A stretch of 27,675 bases of DNA from Erythrobacter sp. CCH5-A1 (GTDB lineage Bacteria; Pseudomonadota; Alphaproteobacteria; Sphingomonadales; Sphingomonadaceae). The notes under the pieces are model-generated. The model was given only the letters and a program-made list of their open reading frames with translations, had not been told where the DNA came from and searched no databases. The translations under genes were made by a program, and so were the position numbers. The stretch spans positions 1-27,675 of the forward strand of contig NZ_LSKQ01000265.1 in the NCBI RefSeq assembly GCF_001557115.1, read 5' to 3'. Below, piece after piece: positions 7,159 through 15,144 of this stretch (the first letter of the stretch is position 1; each line of letters opens with the position of its first letter).

Positions 7159-9824
7159 TGCCGAAGATTAGCGGCCTTCCCCAGACTGGACCGATCACCG
7201 GCGCCGAACAGCTGGTCGTCGTCCAAGGCGGCGCGACAAAGCGCATGCCACTGGGCGCGTTTCTGGAAGACACCGTCGAAGCGGTCACGGCTGAAGCGAC
7301 CGACGCAAAGAACCAGGCGCAGCAGGCTGCAGCCGATGCGGGCGAGGTTCTTGCCGATGTCGAGGAAGTCGGCGCAGCGCAGATCGCGGCAGTCGGCAAC
7401 GCCGGCGCGACCCAGCTTCTGACCCTGGAAAGCGCGGTCAGCGCCGGCGCGCTGGCCGTGTCCCTGCAGTTCCATAACCAGGCCGAAATGGTCACGTTCA
7501 AAGACCGCCTGGCAGCCCTCGCGCGCGGCGCGACCCCTGCTGTCGCGCTGGCCGCGCGCATCCGCAATTCGGGCTGGGTTCTCGAAGTCGATGTCGCCGA
7601 AGCCAACGCTGGCGGGACGTTCAACGCGGGGCTGATCGAACTTATCAGCTATGACAAAGGCTTCGACCGCAACGCGCAGGCGGTCATCCGAACCCGCGTC
7701 CTTCGCGCGACCCGCGCCATCCGGCGCCCGCATCCGAACCAGGCGCAGGGCTTCCAGACCATCGCCGGCGGGATTGCGACCTGGCGCCTGTCGCTCGATC
7801 GGCAGATGTTCGCCAGGGCGAAAGCCAACACCGGCGGGCAGCTGGTCAATTCCGGCTTCGACCCGATCCTGCGCCTGAACGCGGGATGGTATTCGGTCGG
7901 CGGCAATGCGGCACCCGTCCAAGACGGGATGCGCGTCGCAAACAATTCGACCGAAGCCTATCCCAACATCGCGCTACGCAACTTCCTGCCGCCCTATCGC
8001 CTGCTGGGCGCGACGGGCCGCTTCGAAGTTTCTGGGAACAGCATCCACCCCGCCGAGGGTCGAACCCTTGCGGCGGCGCGATGCGACATCAGGGGGCTGA
8101 CCAGCGGCGTCACGCGCTCGCAGATTGTCGCGGCGATGACCGCCAGCACCGCTTTCCCGAAGCGAACCAACGCTGTCCCCGTCTTCGCCGCGCAGATCGA
8201 CATGACCGCTTTCACACAGGGCGAGGAAGTCGAAGAACGCTGGCGCGGCTATCCCTTCATCGGCGACACCCCGATCGACAGCCAGGGCGGTTCCTATCTG
8301 GCTGGCCAGTTCTGCAACTATCAGCACACGGTCAACCATGCCGGCACGTTCGGCAGGGTCTTCGCGGTCGTCAATCCGGCAACTGGCAGCGACACCACCG
8401 GCGCCGCTTCGACTGTCAGCGAAGCCGCCGCGCTCGCCACGCCCTTCCTGACCGAGCGCGCGGCACTTCGCGCGGCGCTGGCGCTGAACGTGTCGACCTA
8501 TGGCCGCAACAATCAAAGCGGCATCGAAATCTGTTTCAGCGACACCACGCACACCCTGACCCTGCAGAAGAACGTCACCGGCACCGGCACCGCGGCGAAC
8601 TTCGATGCGTCCGAAATCGGCAGGGGCGGGACATGGTGCATTTACCGCCCTGTCACCGGCGCGACGAATTGCCGCCTGCAGCGCGATGTCGGGTTTGCCG
8701 CGGGGCGCACGGTCCCGCGCCGAACCTGCCTGCGCGGCTTCGCGGGAATTGATCTGATCGGCGTCACCAGCGGAACGCCCGCCTTCCTGGATGGGGGCGA
8801 GGTCAATGGCTTCACCTACGGGCAGGAAATCTGGTTCGACAATTCGCCCTTCATCGACGCACAGGGCACGGCCAGCACCGTCATCGGGATCTGGCAGGGC
8901 GGCATGATCTTTATGACCAACTGCGCCCAGCCCGCGCTGGGAAGGAACGCCTTCGGTTTCGGCGTAGTCCCGAATGAATATCTGCTGTTCCGCGACACTG
9001 ACATCGTCGCCGTGCACACGTGGCCGGCGATCTACGCCCTGGGCGGGGTTTCGACCGATGTTTCGGCGGGAGGCGTCCTGATCGAAACCACACCGGCCAT
9101 CACAAGCAAGCCCGCCCAGGACAATATTGTTCTGGTCGGCGTGACCATCCGCAGCAGCAATGCGGGGAATTTCCCCGTCAGGTATGGGTCGAACAGGACG
9201 CTGACCGCGGTCGGCGGGCTGAACATCCTGGTCGAAGTCTATGGCGCCACCGGCCAGGGAACGATGAATCTGGCTGGGGATGCCATCAACATCGCCCAGC
9301 GGAACTTTTTCTTCGACTATGTCACCCTCGTCGGCGGTCGCCTGAATGTCGGTTACGAAGAAAGCTTCACGATGACCGATAGCGGCGACGCTGAAGAACA
9401 GCTGAAGAAGATGATGATCTTCAGGCGGTCGGCGCTGTTCGAAATGAACACGAAGACCGACCTTCATCAGAACGTGGGCGCCCGCATCCACACCTGGAAC
9501 GTCGCCCACCGTGTCGGATGGGAATACATTCGCGTCCTGCAGGCCGCATCGGAAGGCAGCACGGCGCCAGGCAACGGGGCATGGGCGGGCGAGGCCTGGC
9601 CGGCATCGATCGCCTACATTGGGCCGGATGCGCGCGCGCAGTTCACTGACTGGCGGGCGAACCACCGCGCGCCGGCAGTCACCGGCACGGGCGGCGGCAA
9701 CTACATGCCTGTCGCCGGTTCGGTCCTGCTGGGGGTCATTCCTGCAAATGACGAAGCCTGTCCGATCGACCTGGTCGGCAATCCCCGAAACGGCGCGGTC
9801 GGCGCCCTAGAGCGCGCGGCATGA
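7158..9824 (+). CDS. Large tail spike-like protein, probable beta-helix receptor-binding protein
   Basis: An 888-residue protein. Residues 1-70 resemble a virion-attachment head (PKISGLPQTGPITGAEQLVVVQ) followed by an Ala/Glu-rich coiled-coil-like stretch (60-115). The long centre is rich in Gly, Asn, Thr and short beta segments, as in right-handed parallel beta-helices, and the end reads PIDLVGNPRNGAVGALE, a motif often closing beta-helix repeat proteins. It is likely the host-binding or surface-polysaccharide-acting spike. No catalytic residues could be assigned. A TTG lies one codon earlier, but the ATG overlapping the previous stop is preferred. Confidence 0.7.
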   Translation: MPKISGLPQTGPITGAEQLVVVQGGATKRMPLGAFLEDTVEAVTAEATDAKNQAQQAAADAGEVLADVEEVGAAQIAAVGNAGATQLLTLESAVSAGALAVSLQFHNQAEMVTFKDRLAALARGATPAVALAARIRNSGWVLEVDVAEANAGGTFNAGLIELISYDKGFDRNAQAVIRTRVLRATRAIRRPHPNQAQGFQTIAGGIATWRLSLDRQMFARAKANTGGQLVNSGFDPILRLNAGWYSVGGNAAPVQDGMRVANNSTEAYPNIALRNFLPPYRLLGATGRFEVSGNSIHPAEGRTLAAARCDIRGLTSGVTRSQIVAAMTASTAFPKRTNAVPVFAAQIDMTAFTQGEEVEERWRGYPFIGDTPIDSQGGSYLAGQFCNYQHTVNHAGTFGRVFAVVNPATGSDTTGAASTVSEAAALATPFLTERAALRAALALNVSTYGRNNQSGIEICFSDTTHTLTLQKNVTGTGTAANFDASEIGRGGTWCIYRPVTGATNCRLQRDVGFAAGRTVPRRTCLRGFAGIDLIGVTSGTPAFLDGGEVNGFTYGQEIWFDNSPFIDAQGTASTVIGIWQGGMIFMTNCAQPALGRNAFGFGVVPNEYLLFRDTDIVAVHTWPAIYALGGVSTDVSAGGVLIETTPAITSKPAQDNIVLVGVTIRSSNAGNFPVRYGSNRTLTAVGGLNILVEVYGATGQGTMNLAGDAINIAQRNFFFDYVTLVGGRLNVGYEESFTMTDSGDAEEQLKKMMIFRRSALFEMNTKTDLHQNVGARIHTWNVAHRVGWEYIRVLQAASEGSTAPGNGAWAGEAWPASIAYIGPDARAQFTDWRANHRAPAVTGTGGGNYMPVAGSVLLGVIPANDEACPIDLVGNPRNGAVGALERAA

Positions 9825-9857
9825 TGTCGCGCGAACCCCTGCCCAGGAGTCGCAGCT

Positions 9858-10229
9858 GTGCATGAACTGAAGATGCAAACCCTTAGCGGCGCGCTGGCCG
9901 GCGTGTCGGCGATCATGGGCTTCGCCGCGCCCTGGCCGCATGTCATCGCCGGCCTGTTCTTCGCGATCGCGGGGGGCTTCGTCGGGATGACTGTTTCCCC
10001 TTCGACCGAACGCCTCGCGCTGCCGCTGACCGTCATCGTCGCCCTGGTCATCGGCATCTTCGCGGGGCTCGCCCATCCGCACTTCGCCGGCGGCGGCGCG
10101 CTGTTCGCCTGGATTTCGGCGCTGCCCATCCAGCTGGTCATGGGCGTCGCGGGGCTCGCCTCGCCCTGGCTCGCCCGGCGCGCCGCTGCCGGCGACATGT
10201 CGCTTCCCTGGAAAGGCGGTTCGAAATGA
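9858..10229 (+). CDS. Small membrane protein, putative holin
   Basis: A 123-residue hydrophobic protein with about three membrane segments (roughly residues 15-45, 53-72 and 83-106) and a basic C-terminus (LARRAAAGD...KGGSK). It opens the lysis cassette and directly precedes a second membrane protein and the endolysin, so a holin role is likely. The start is GTG with an AGGAG ribosome site 8 nt upstream, one of the clearest in the window. No family was recognised; role is by topology and position. Confidence 0.6.
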   Translation: MHELKMQTLSGALAGVSAIMGFAAPWPHVIAGLFFAIAGGFVGMTVSPSTERLALPLTVIVALVIGIFAGLAHPHFAGGGALFAWISALPIQLVMGVAGLASPWLARRAAAGDMSLPWKGGSK

Positions 10230-10504
10230 CCTGGCTTCTGACCTTCGCCGATCTGGCGCTGGCGATCACGCTTTTCTGGCATTCGGCGAACAGCCCGAGC
10301 CGCGACGCGGTCCTGCGCGCCATGCTCTACGCCTTCGCCTTCAGCCTGACATCCTTCGGCGCCGCGCGCTTCCTGTCGCTGACCGGCGCAGCGCCGGATG
10401 CATGGCGTTGGATGGTCGACCTGGGCCATGTCGCGCTGATCGCCTTCGGCGCCATGTGGGTCGCGCGGGAAACGGGCCGGATGGCCAAGCTGAAGGGGAA
10501 CTGA
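10226..10504 (+). CDS. Small membrane protein of the lysis cassette (putative holin or antiholin)
   Basis: A 92-residue protein with three likely membrane helices (about 3-19, 29-52 and 64-81) and a basic tail (ARETGRMAKLKGN). It overlaps the upstream membrane protein by ATGA and ends two bases before the endolysin start codon, so the three are co-translated. It may be the holin itself, with the upstream product the antiholin, or the reverse. Sequence alone does not separate these options. Confidence 0.55.
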   Translation: MTWLLTFADLALAITLFWHSANSPSRDAVLRAMLYAFAFSLTSFGAARFLSLTGAAPDAWRWMVDLGHVALIAFGAMWVARETGRMAKLKGN

Positions 10505-10506
10505 TC

Positions 10507-11214
10507 ATGACCGACTGGAAAGCCATCCAGCGCCGCCTTGCCCAGCTGGGCTTCGAACCTGGGCCGGTCGATGGCATCCCAGGGCCGCGAACCGACGCCG
10601 CCCTGGTCGCCTTCAAGCGATCGCGCGGTCTGCGCCCTCGCCCTTTCGTCGGGCCGATCACGCTGAAGGCGCTGTTTGGCGCCGATGCCCTGCCGGTCTT
10701 CGACGCCGGCGTCCCCTGGATGAACGAAGCCGCCAAGCATCTGGGGCTTCACGAAACCCGCGACTTCGCCCGCCTTGCCGCCTGGCTGCGCAGCGACGGG
10801 AAGACGCTGGGCGACCCGCGCAAGCTGCCCTGGTGTGGCGACTTCGTCGACACCGCGCTGCGCCTCACGCTGCCAGATGAACCGCGCCCTGGCGCGCTGG
10901 GCGTGAACCCCTATCTGGCGCGGAACTGGCTGCTGCTGGGCGAGCCCTGCGCGCCCGCCTTCGGCGCCATCGTCGCCTTCTGGCGCGGCAGCCGCGACGG
11001 GCTTTCGGGTCATGTCGGGTTCGCCGCCGCCTGGGATGCCGCGCGCGGTCGCATTCTGGTTCGCGGCGGGAACCAGTCGAACAGCGCCAGCGACGCATGG
11101 CTGGGCGCCGATCGCCTGCTGGGCTGGCGCAAGCCGAAGACCTTCACCCTGCCGCTGCCGCCCTTGCCTGGCATGTCCAGCGCCGGCGCGCAGCTGTCGA
11201 CGAACGAAGCCTGA
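10507..11214 (+). CDS. Endolysin: peptidoglycan-binding plus CHAP/NlpC-like domain
   Basis: A 235-residue cell-wall hydrolase. Residues 5-60 form a PG_binding_1 domain (IQRRLAQLGFEPGPVDGIPG...TDAALVAFKR). Residues 75-225 fit the TIGR02594-type cysteine peptidase: PWCGDFV with Cys110, GHVGF with His169 and GGNQSN with Asn189 give a Cys-His-Asn triad. It should cleave peptide bonds in peptidoglycan after holin release; no signal peptide is seen. The start was set at the ATG just after the preceding stop; the frame extends further upstream but only through the neighbour gene. P2 uses an unrelated lysozyme-type enzyme (gpK). Confidence 0.85.
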   Translation: MTDWKAIQRRLAQLGFEPGPVDGIPGPRTDAALVAFKRSRGLRPRPFVGPITLKALFGADALPVFDAGVPWMNEAAKHLGLHETRDFARLAAWLRSDGKTLGDPRKLPWCGDFVDTALRLTLPDEPRPGALGVNPYLARNWLLLGEPCAPAFGAIVAFWRGSRDGLSGHVGFAAAWDAARGRILVRGGNQSNSASDAWLGADRLLGWRKPKTFTLPLPPLPGMSSAGAQLSTNEA

Positions 11215-11228
11215 AGGGAGCGCGATCG

Positions 11229-11843
11229 ATGCCTGGCTGGACCCAAACCGAAATGGCGCTGAAGGCGGGCTGGCTTGCCCTGGTCGGCGCGCTGGTTCTC
11301 GCGATCGCCGCTTTCGGCGCGGTCCAGACCATCCGCCTGGAAGGGCTGAAGGTCTGGCCGCTGTCGATCGAAGGCTGGAAGCCGAAGGCCGAAGCCAGCG
11401 AACGCCTGATCGCTGACATCATGATCGCGCAGGATCTGGCTGAAGAAATGGCGCGGTCGCAAAGGCTCGCCCAAGAATCCACTTATCGCGACATCGCAGA
11501 AAGGATCGATGACGATGCACAAGCCGACCTGGATGGCAGCCTTCGCGCTGCTGATCGCTTCATCGCTGCTGGCGGCATGCGGGCCGAAGCGGGTCGAAGT
11601 GTCCGCTGCAGCGCCGGAACCGCCGCCCGCGATCACCGCGCCGAAGATCCTGCAGGAACCCGTCGAGCGCCCCAGCTGGATGCCGCGCCCAGCGCCCAGC
11701 CCGACGCCCAGGCACAGCCCGAAGGCCTTGTCCTGATTTCGCCGGCTGATGTCCGCATCTGCACCGTCAACACCGTTAAGGCCGAAGCGGGTCATCAGCT
11801 GGCGACCCAGCTGCAGGAAGCCAGCGCGGCGAAGGCGGATTGA
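11229..11843 (+). CDS. Rz-like i-spanin
   Basis: A 204-residue product with one N-terminal membrane helix (about residues 12-34, LKAGWLALVGALVLAIAAF) followed by a charged, helical periplasmic stretch (residues 50-100). This is i-spanin topology. Rz1 is encoded inside it in another frame. The part overlapping Rz1 (about residues 97-170) is low-complexity Ala/Arg/Asp, as expected when the other frame is constrained, and it recovers order at the C-terminus (ISPADVRICTVNTVKAEAGHQLATQLQ). It should link with Rz1 to fuse inner and outer membranes in the last lysis step. Length is somewhat above usual Rz. Confidence 0.75.
   Translation: MPGWTQTEMALKAGWLALVGALVLAIAAFGAVQTIRLEGLKVWPLSIEGWKPKAEASERLIADIMIAQDLAEEMARSQRLAQESTYRDIAERIDDDAQADLDGSLRAADRFIAAGGMRAEAGRSVRCSAGTAARDHRAEDPAGTRRAPQLDAAPSAQPDAQAQPEGLVLISPADVRICTVNTVKAEAGHQLATQLQEASAAKAD
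11515..11736 (+). CDS. Rz1-like o-spanin lipoprotein, nested in Rz
   Basis: This reading frame lies entirely within Rz in the +1 frame. The 73-residue product has a lipoprotein signal: basic start MHKPTW, hydrophobic AAFALLIASS and lipobox LLAAC with Cys22. The mature part is proline-rich (EPPPAITAPK, PRPAPSPTP), typical of Rz1. AAGGA at 11501 sits 9 nt from this ATG; an ATG two codons earlier is too close. Nested Rz/Rz1 pairs are well known in phages such as lambda. Confidence 0.82.
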   Translation: MHKPTWMAAFALLIASSLLAACGPKRVEVSAAAPEPPPAITAPKILQEPVERPSWMPRPAPSPTPRHSPKALS

Positions 11844-11847
11844 ACCG

Positions 11848-12444
11848 ATGAACGCCCAGGGCGCGCCCGAAGACATCCCCGCCGATCTGGCGACGCTTAT
11901 CCGCATCGGCACCGTTACCGCGGTCGACCTGGCAGCCGCGCGCTGCCGCGTCCGCTATGGCGACCCCGATGACGATGACCCAGGCGAAACCCCGATGATT
12001 CGCTGGCTGACCCCGCGCGCCGGCCAGACCCGCGTCTGGTCGCCGCCAAGCGTCGGCGAACAGGTCATTCTGCTGTCGCCCGATGGCCAGATCGGCGGGG
12101 CTGTCGCGCTTTGCGGGCTGGTCCAGAACGCCTTCCCGCCGCTGGGCTCGACGCTGGCCGAAGCGATCGAATTCGCCGATGGCGCGCGCCTCACCTATGA
12201 CCCCGAAGCCAGCGCGCTGACTGCGATCTTGCCAGCAGGCGCGACCGCCGAAATCGAAGCGCCTGGCGGCATCACCCTGCGCGGGCCGGTCATGATCGAA
12301 GGCGATGTCACCATCCAGGGCGCGGTCGATGTCAGCCAGACCGTGACCGCCGCGACCGATGTCGTCGCCGATGGCATCAGCCTGGTCGACCATATTCATG
12401 GCAGCGTCCAGGCCGGCAGCGCGAAGACCGCCAAGCCCGAATAG
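11848..12444 (+). CDS. V: Baseplate spike/assembly protein, P2 gpV family
   Basis: A 198-residue central spike protein that pierces the outer membrane. The N-terminal OB-like domain (RIGTVTAVDLAAARCRVRYGD ... PMIRWLTPRAGQ..WSPPSVGEQV) is typical of gpV. The middle has beta-helical repeats (ITLRGPVMIEGDVTIQGAVDV). The tip carries His182-Ile-His184 within DHIHGSVQAG, the HxH iron-binding motif of gpV-type spikes. The ATG was chosen because the conserved N-terminus begins there; upstream codons overlap Rz. In P2, V lies between S and W; here it follows the lysis genes. Confidence 0.93.
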   Translation: MNAQGAPEDIPADLATLIRIGTVTAVDLAAARCRVRYGDPDDDDPGETPMIRWLTPRAGQTRVWSPPSVGEQVILLSPDGQIGGAVALCGLVQNAFPPLGSTLAEAIEFADGARLTYDPEASALTAILPAGATAEIEAPGGITLRGPVMIEGDVTIQGAVDVSQTVTAATDVVADGISLVDHIHGSVQAGSAKTAKPE

Positions 12445-12451
12445 AGCCTGC

Positions 12452-12484
12452 GCGGGCGGGTCGAAGCCCCTTTCACCCGCCCGC
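12452..12484 (+). repeat. Hairpin repeat, copy 2 (V-W junction)
   Basis: The arms GCGGGCGGGT and ACCCGCCCGC form a 10-bp perfect stem around the same 13-nt loop CGAAGCCCCTTTC as at 3853-3865. The core 26 nt are identical to copy 1 at the S-J junction. Only copy 2 has the longer stem. A bypassable terminator, an mRNA-processing hairpin or a binding site are all possible; sequence does not decide. Confidence 0.8.
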
Positions 12485-12523
12485 CATCTGGCCTTTCGCG
12501 CGCGAAGAACGATTGCTGGCCGC

Positions 12524-12904
12524 ATGATCGGCATCAGCAACACCACGGGCAAGGCCTTGTCGGGCGACGCGCATCTGGCGCAGTCGATCGCTGACATCCT
12601 CACCACGCCGCTGGGCAGCCGCGTCATGCGCCGCGACTATGGTTCGCTGCTGTTCGAACTGATTGATCGCCCCATCAATGGCGCAATTCGCATGCTGATG
12701 CATGCCGCAACCGCGATTGCGCTGCGCCGCTGGGAACCCCGCCTGCAGCTAACCCGCGTCGTCCTAGCTGGCGAGCCCCAGACCGGCCAGCTGACCATCC
12801 GCATCGAAGGCCGGCGCGCTGACCTGCCCGAAGCCAACCGCCTGCAGACCCTGACCATCCCGATCGACTTGAACCAGGGCCGCGCCAGCGCGCCCCTTAG
12901 CTGA
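12524..12904 (+). CDS. W: Baseplate wedge protein, P2 gpW / T4 gp25 family
   Basis: A 126-residue gp25-like lysozyme-fold baseplate wedge protein that seats the first sheath ring. The segment ILTTPLGSRVMRRDYGS is the family hallmark, followed by FELIDRPINGA and the C-terminal EANRLQTLTIPIDL. The start MIGISNTTGKALSGD fits family N-termini; the frame is open further upstream only across the hairpin repeat. Separated from J, its partner in P2, by the whole fibre and lysis block. Confidence 0.92.
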   Translation: MIGISNTTGKALSGDAHLAQSIADILTTPLGSRVMRRDYGSLLFELIDRPINGAIRMLMHAATAIALRRWEPRLQLTRVVLAGEPQTGQLTIRIEGRRADLPEANRLQTLTIPIDLNQGRASAPLS

Positions 12905-12917
12905 AGGAACCAACGCA

Positions 12918-14102
12918 ATGGCTTTTCATCATGGCCTGACCATCACCGAAAGCGCCAGCGGGCCGCGCGCGCTGAACGCCCTGTCGAATTCGGTCATCGG
13001 TCTGATCGCGACCGCGACCGCGCCCGCCGGCGAGGCCACCACCGCGCTGAACGAAGCCTTTCCGCTGAACGAACCCGTCCTGATCACCGGCGGCGTCGAC
13101 ATCGCTGCAGGCAACGCTGGCACCGGCGGCACCCTGGCCGATGCGCTGACCGCGATCGGCGACCAGGCCAGCCCGATCATCGTCGTCGTCCGCGTCGCTG
13201 AAGGTGAAGACCAGGCCGGAACCGATGACAATGTCATCGGCGGCGTCACCGGCGGCAGCTATACCGGCCTGCAGGCGCTGCTTGCCGCGCAGGCCAAGCT
13301 GGGCGTGAAGCCGACCATCATCGGCGCGCCTGGGCTCGACAGCCAGCCTGTCGTCGAAGAAATGGTCAGCGTCGCGAAGAAGCTGCGCGGCTTCGTCTAT
13401 GCCGGCGCGAAGAAGGCCGATGGCTTCACCCCTGCCGAAACCGAAGCCGAGGCGATCACCTATCGCGAGGAATTCGCCCACCGCGAACTGATGATCATCT
13501 GGCCGGATACGGCAAAGGGCGGCGGCGACATCATCGCCCGCGCGCTGGGGCTGCGCGCCCAGATCGATGAAGCGATCGGATGGCACAAGACCATTTCGAA
13601 CGTCACCCTGGGCGGCGTGACCGGCCTGTCGCATGATGTCCACTTCGACCTGGTCGACCCGTCGACGCCGGCGGGCGTCCTGAACGCCGCCCAAGTGACC
13701 ACCATCATTCGCCAGGGCGGGTTCCGCCTCTGGGGGAACCGCACCTGCGCCGATGACCAGAACCCCGCCTTCGCCTTCGAAAGCGCGGTTCGCACCAGTC
13801 ACGCGCTGCAGGAAACCATCGAACAGATTGTCGCCCCCTTCATCGACCAGCCCATGACCATCGGGCTGATCAAGGATCTTCTGGAAACCGGCAACGCGCG
13901 ATTCCGCCAGCTGGTCGCCGAAGGCCGGCTGATCGGCGCGCAGATGTTCTTCGACGAAGATCTGAACAGCGCGCAGGAACTGGCGCAGGGGCGCCCGAAG
14001 TTCCGCATCCAGTTCACGCCGGTCGCGCCGCTGGAAAACCCGAACGTCGATCTGGTCATCACCGATTTCTATTATTCCGGCTTCGTCGACCAGCTGATCT
14101 GA
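12918..14102 (+). CDS. FI: Tail sheath protein, P2 gpFI family
   Basis: A 394-residue contractile sheath protein, almost the same length as P2 gpFI. Family features: FHHGLTITESASGPR at the N-terminus, the variable outer domain near residues 60-230 (YTGLQALLAAQAKLGVKPTII), the WHKTISNVTLGGVTGLSHDV region, and the C-terminal FRLWGNRTCADD ... FIDQPMTIGLIKDLLETG plus ITDFYYSGFVDQLI. AAGGAAC is 9 nt before the ATG. Forms the contractile tail with FII. Confidence 0.96.
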   Translation: MAFHHGLTITESASGPRALNALSNSVIGLIATATAPAGEATTALNEAFPLNEPVLITGGVDIAAGNAGTGGTLADALTAIGDQASPIIVVVRVAEGEDQAGTDDNVIGGVTGGSYTGLQALLAAQAKLGVKPTIIGAPGLDSQPVVEEMVSVAKKLRGFVYAGAKKADGFTPAETEAEAITYREEFAHRELMIIWPDTAKGGGDIIARALGLRAQIDEAIGWHKTISNVTLGGVTGLSHDVHFDLVDPSTPAGVLNAAQVTTIIRQGGFRLWGNRTCADDQNPAFAFESAVRTSHALQETIEQIVAPFIDQPMTIGLIKDLLETGNARFRQLVAEGRLIGAQMFFDEDLNSAQELAQGRPKFRIQFTPVAPLENPNVDLVITDFYYSGFVDQLI

Positions 14103-14158
14103 CCGCCGCCCGCCGGCGCGCCGCCTGACACCCGAACCCCGCGAAAGGAACCTGCGAA

Positions 14159-14668
14159 ATGGGCATCCCGAAGAAGCTGAAGAACATGAACATCCACGTC
14201 GACGGGCAGGGCTACCTGGGCCGCGCGATGGAGTTCGAAGAACCGAACCTGGCGCTGGCGACCGAAGACTATCGCGGCGGCGGGATGATCGGGTCGGTCA
14301 AGATCGACCTGGGCCTGGAACCTATGGAAGCGAAGCTGAAGATGGGCGGGCATGAAGCCGCCCTGATCCGCAAGTTCGGGACCACCCGCGTCGATGGCGT
14401 CCGCGTTCGCCTGACGGGCGCCTATCAGGCCGACGATGGCACCCCGCCCGAAGCGGTCGAATGCTACCTGGGCGGGCGCTTCACCGAAATCACACCTGGC
14501 ACTTCGAAGCCTGGCGATGACACCGAACAGGAATTCACGGTCGCGCTTTCCTACTACCGGCGGGAGGTCAATGGCCGCACCGAAGTCGAAATCGACATGA
14601 TCGCGGGCCGCTTCCTGGTCGATGGCATCGATCGCTATGCGGAAATCATGGCCATCATCAGCAGCTGA
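14159..14668 (+). CDS. FII: Tail tube protein, P2 gpFII family
   Basis: A 169-residue major tail tube protein. The start MGIPKKLKNMNIHVDG with GYLGRAMEFEEPNLAL is typical of gpFII, and the middle EAKLKMGGHEAALIRKFG and end MIAGRFLVDGIDRY complete the family pattern. It stacks in rings inside the FI sheath. AAAGGAAC precedes the ATG. Confidence 0.95.
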   Translation: MGIPKKLKNMNIHVDGQGYLGRAMEFEEPNLALATEDYRGGGMIGSVKIDLGLEPMEAKLKMGGHEAALIRKFGTTRVDGVRVRLTGAYQADDGTPPEAVECYLGGRFTEITPGTSKPGDDTEQEFTVALSYYRREVNGRTEVEIDMIAGRFLVDGIDRYAEIMAIISS

Positions 14669-14715
14669 TCTTCGCTTCGGCGGGCGGGCCTATGCGGGGC
14701 AGTCCAACGCCGAAC

Positions 14716-14753
14716 GGGCTGGCTGGGATGCGCACCCGCTGACCGGCCAGCCC
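14716..14753 (+). other. Inverted repeat in the FII-E gap
   Basis: The 125-bp gap between FII and E holds an 8-bp perfect inverted repeat (GGGCTGGC / GCCAGCCC) with a 22-nt loop that has a further GGG/CCC pairing. It could reduce read-through from the highly expressed tube gene into E. The rest of the gap shows nothing beyond the E ribosome site (AGGAAAG). Confidence 0.4.
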
Positions 14754-14793
14754 ACCCTTCAGCCCCGCGACCGACCAGGAAAGACCCCGCACC

Positions 14794-15144
14794 ATGACCG
14801 AAACCGCCGCCCCCACCGCCAGCAAGGCGAACCCCTTCGAAACCGTCGAACTGGTCGAGCCGATCACCCGCGGCGACAGCACCATCGACAAGCTGACCCT
14901 TCGCAAGCCCAAGGCGGGCGAACTGCGCGGGCTGACCCTGTCGGATGTCATCGGGCTGGAAATCGGCGCCATCCTGAAGCTGATTCCGCGCATCAGCGAA
15001 CCGGCGCTGACCGACCATGAATGTCAGAATCTTGACCCTGCCGACCTGACCGAAATCGGCGGAACCATTCGCGGTTTTTTTATGACGCGGGCGGAACGGC
15101 AGATGCTCGACGCGATGATCGCGGAGCAACAGCCGAAGACCTGA
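14794..15144 (+). CDS. E: Tail assembly chaperone, P2 gpE family
   Basis: The 116-residue product is the shorter tail assembly chaperone that coats the tape measure during tail building. The ETVELVEPITRGDSTIDKLTLRKPKAGELRGL segment region (about residues 12-50) is typical of gpE. At codons 94-96 the message reads GGT TTT TTT, a slippery run, so a fraction of ribosomes should move to the -1 frame and make gpE+E'. AGGAAAG is upstream of the ATG. Sits between the tube and tape measure as in all phages of this type. Confidence 0.92.
   Translation: MTETAAPTASKANPFETVELVEPITRGDSTIDKLTLRKPKAGELRGLTLSDVIGLEIGAILKLIPRISEPALTDHECQNLDPADLTEIGGTIRGFFMTRAERQMLDAMIAEQQPKT
15075..15081 (+). promoter_or_regulatory. 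Programmed -1 frameshift slippery site (T TTT TTT)
   Basis: Seven T residues in a very GC-rich region sit so that zero-frame codons are TTT TTT, the X XXY YYZ arrangement. After a -1 slip the frame stays open for 63 codons through the E' reading frame. The product would have 96 residues from E and 63 from the -1 frame. P2 E+E' frameshifting is established knowledge; its use here is inferred from sequence. Confidence 0.88.

Noticed and set aside
7974..9665. 563-codon open frame on the minus strand opposite the spike gene
   Set aside because: It is opposite a well-supported plus-strand gene in GC-rich DNA, has no recognisable motifs, no ribosome site and would be alone on that strand; an antisense shadow.
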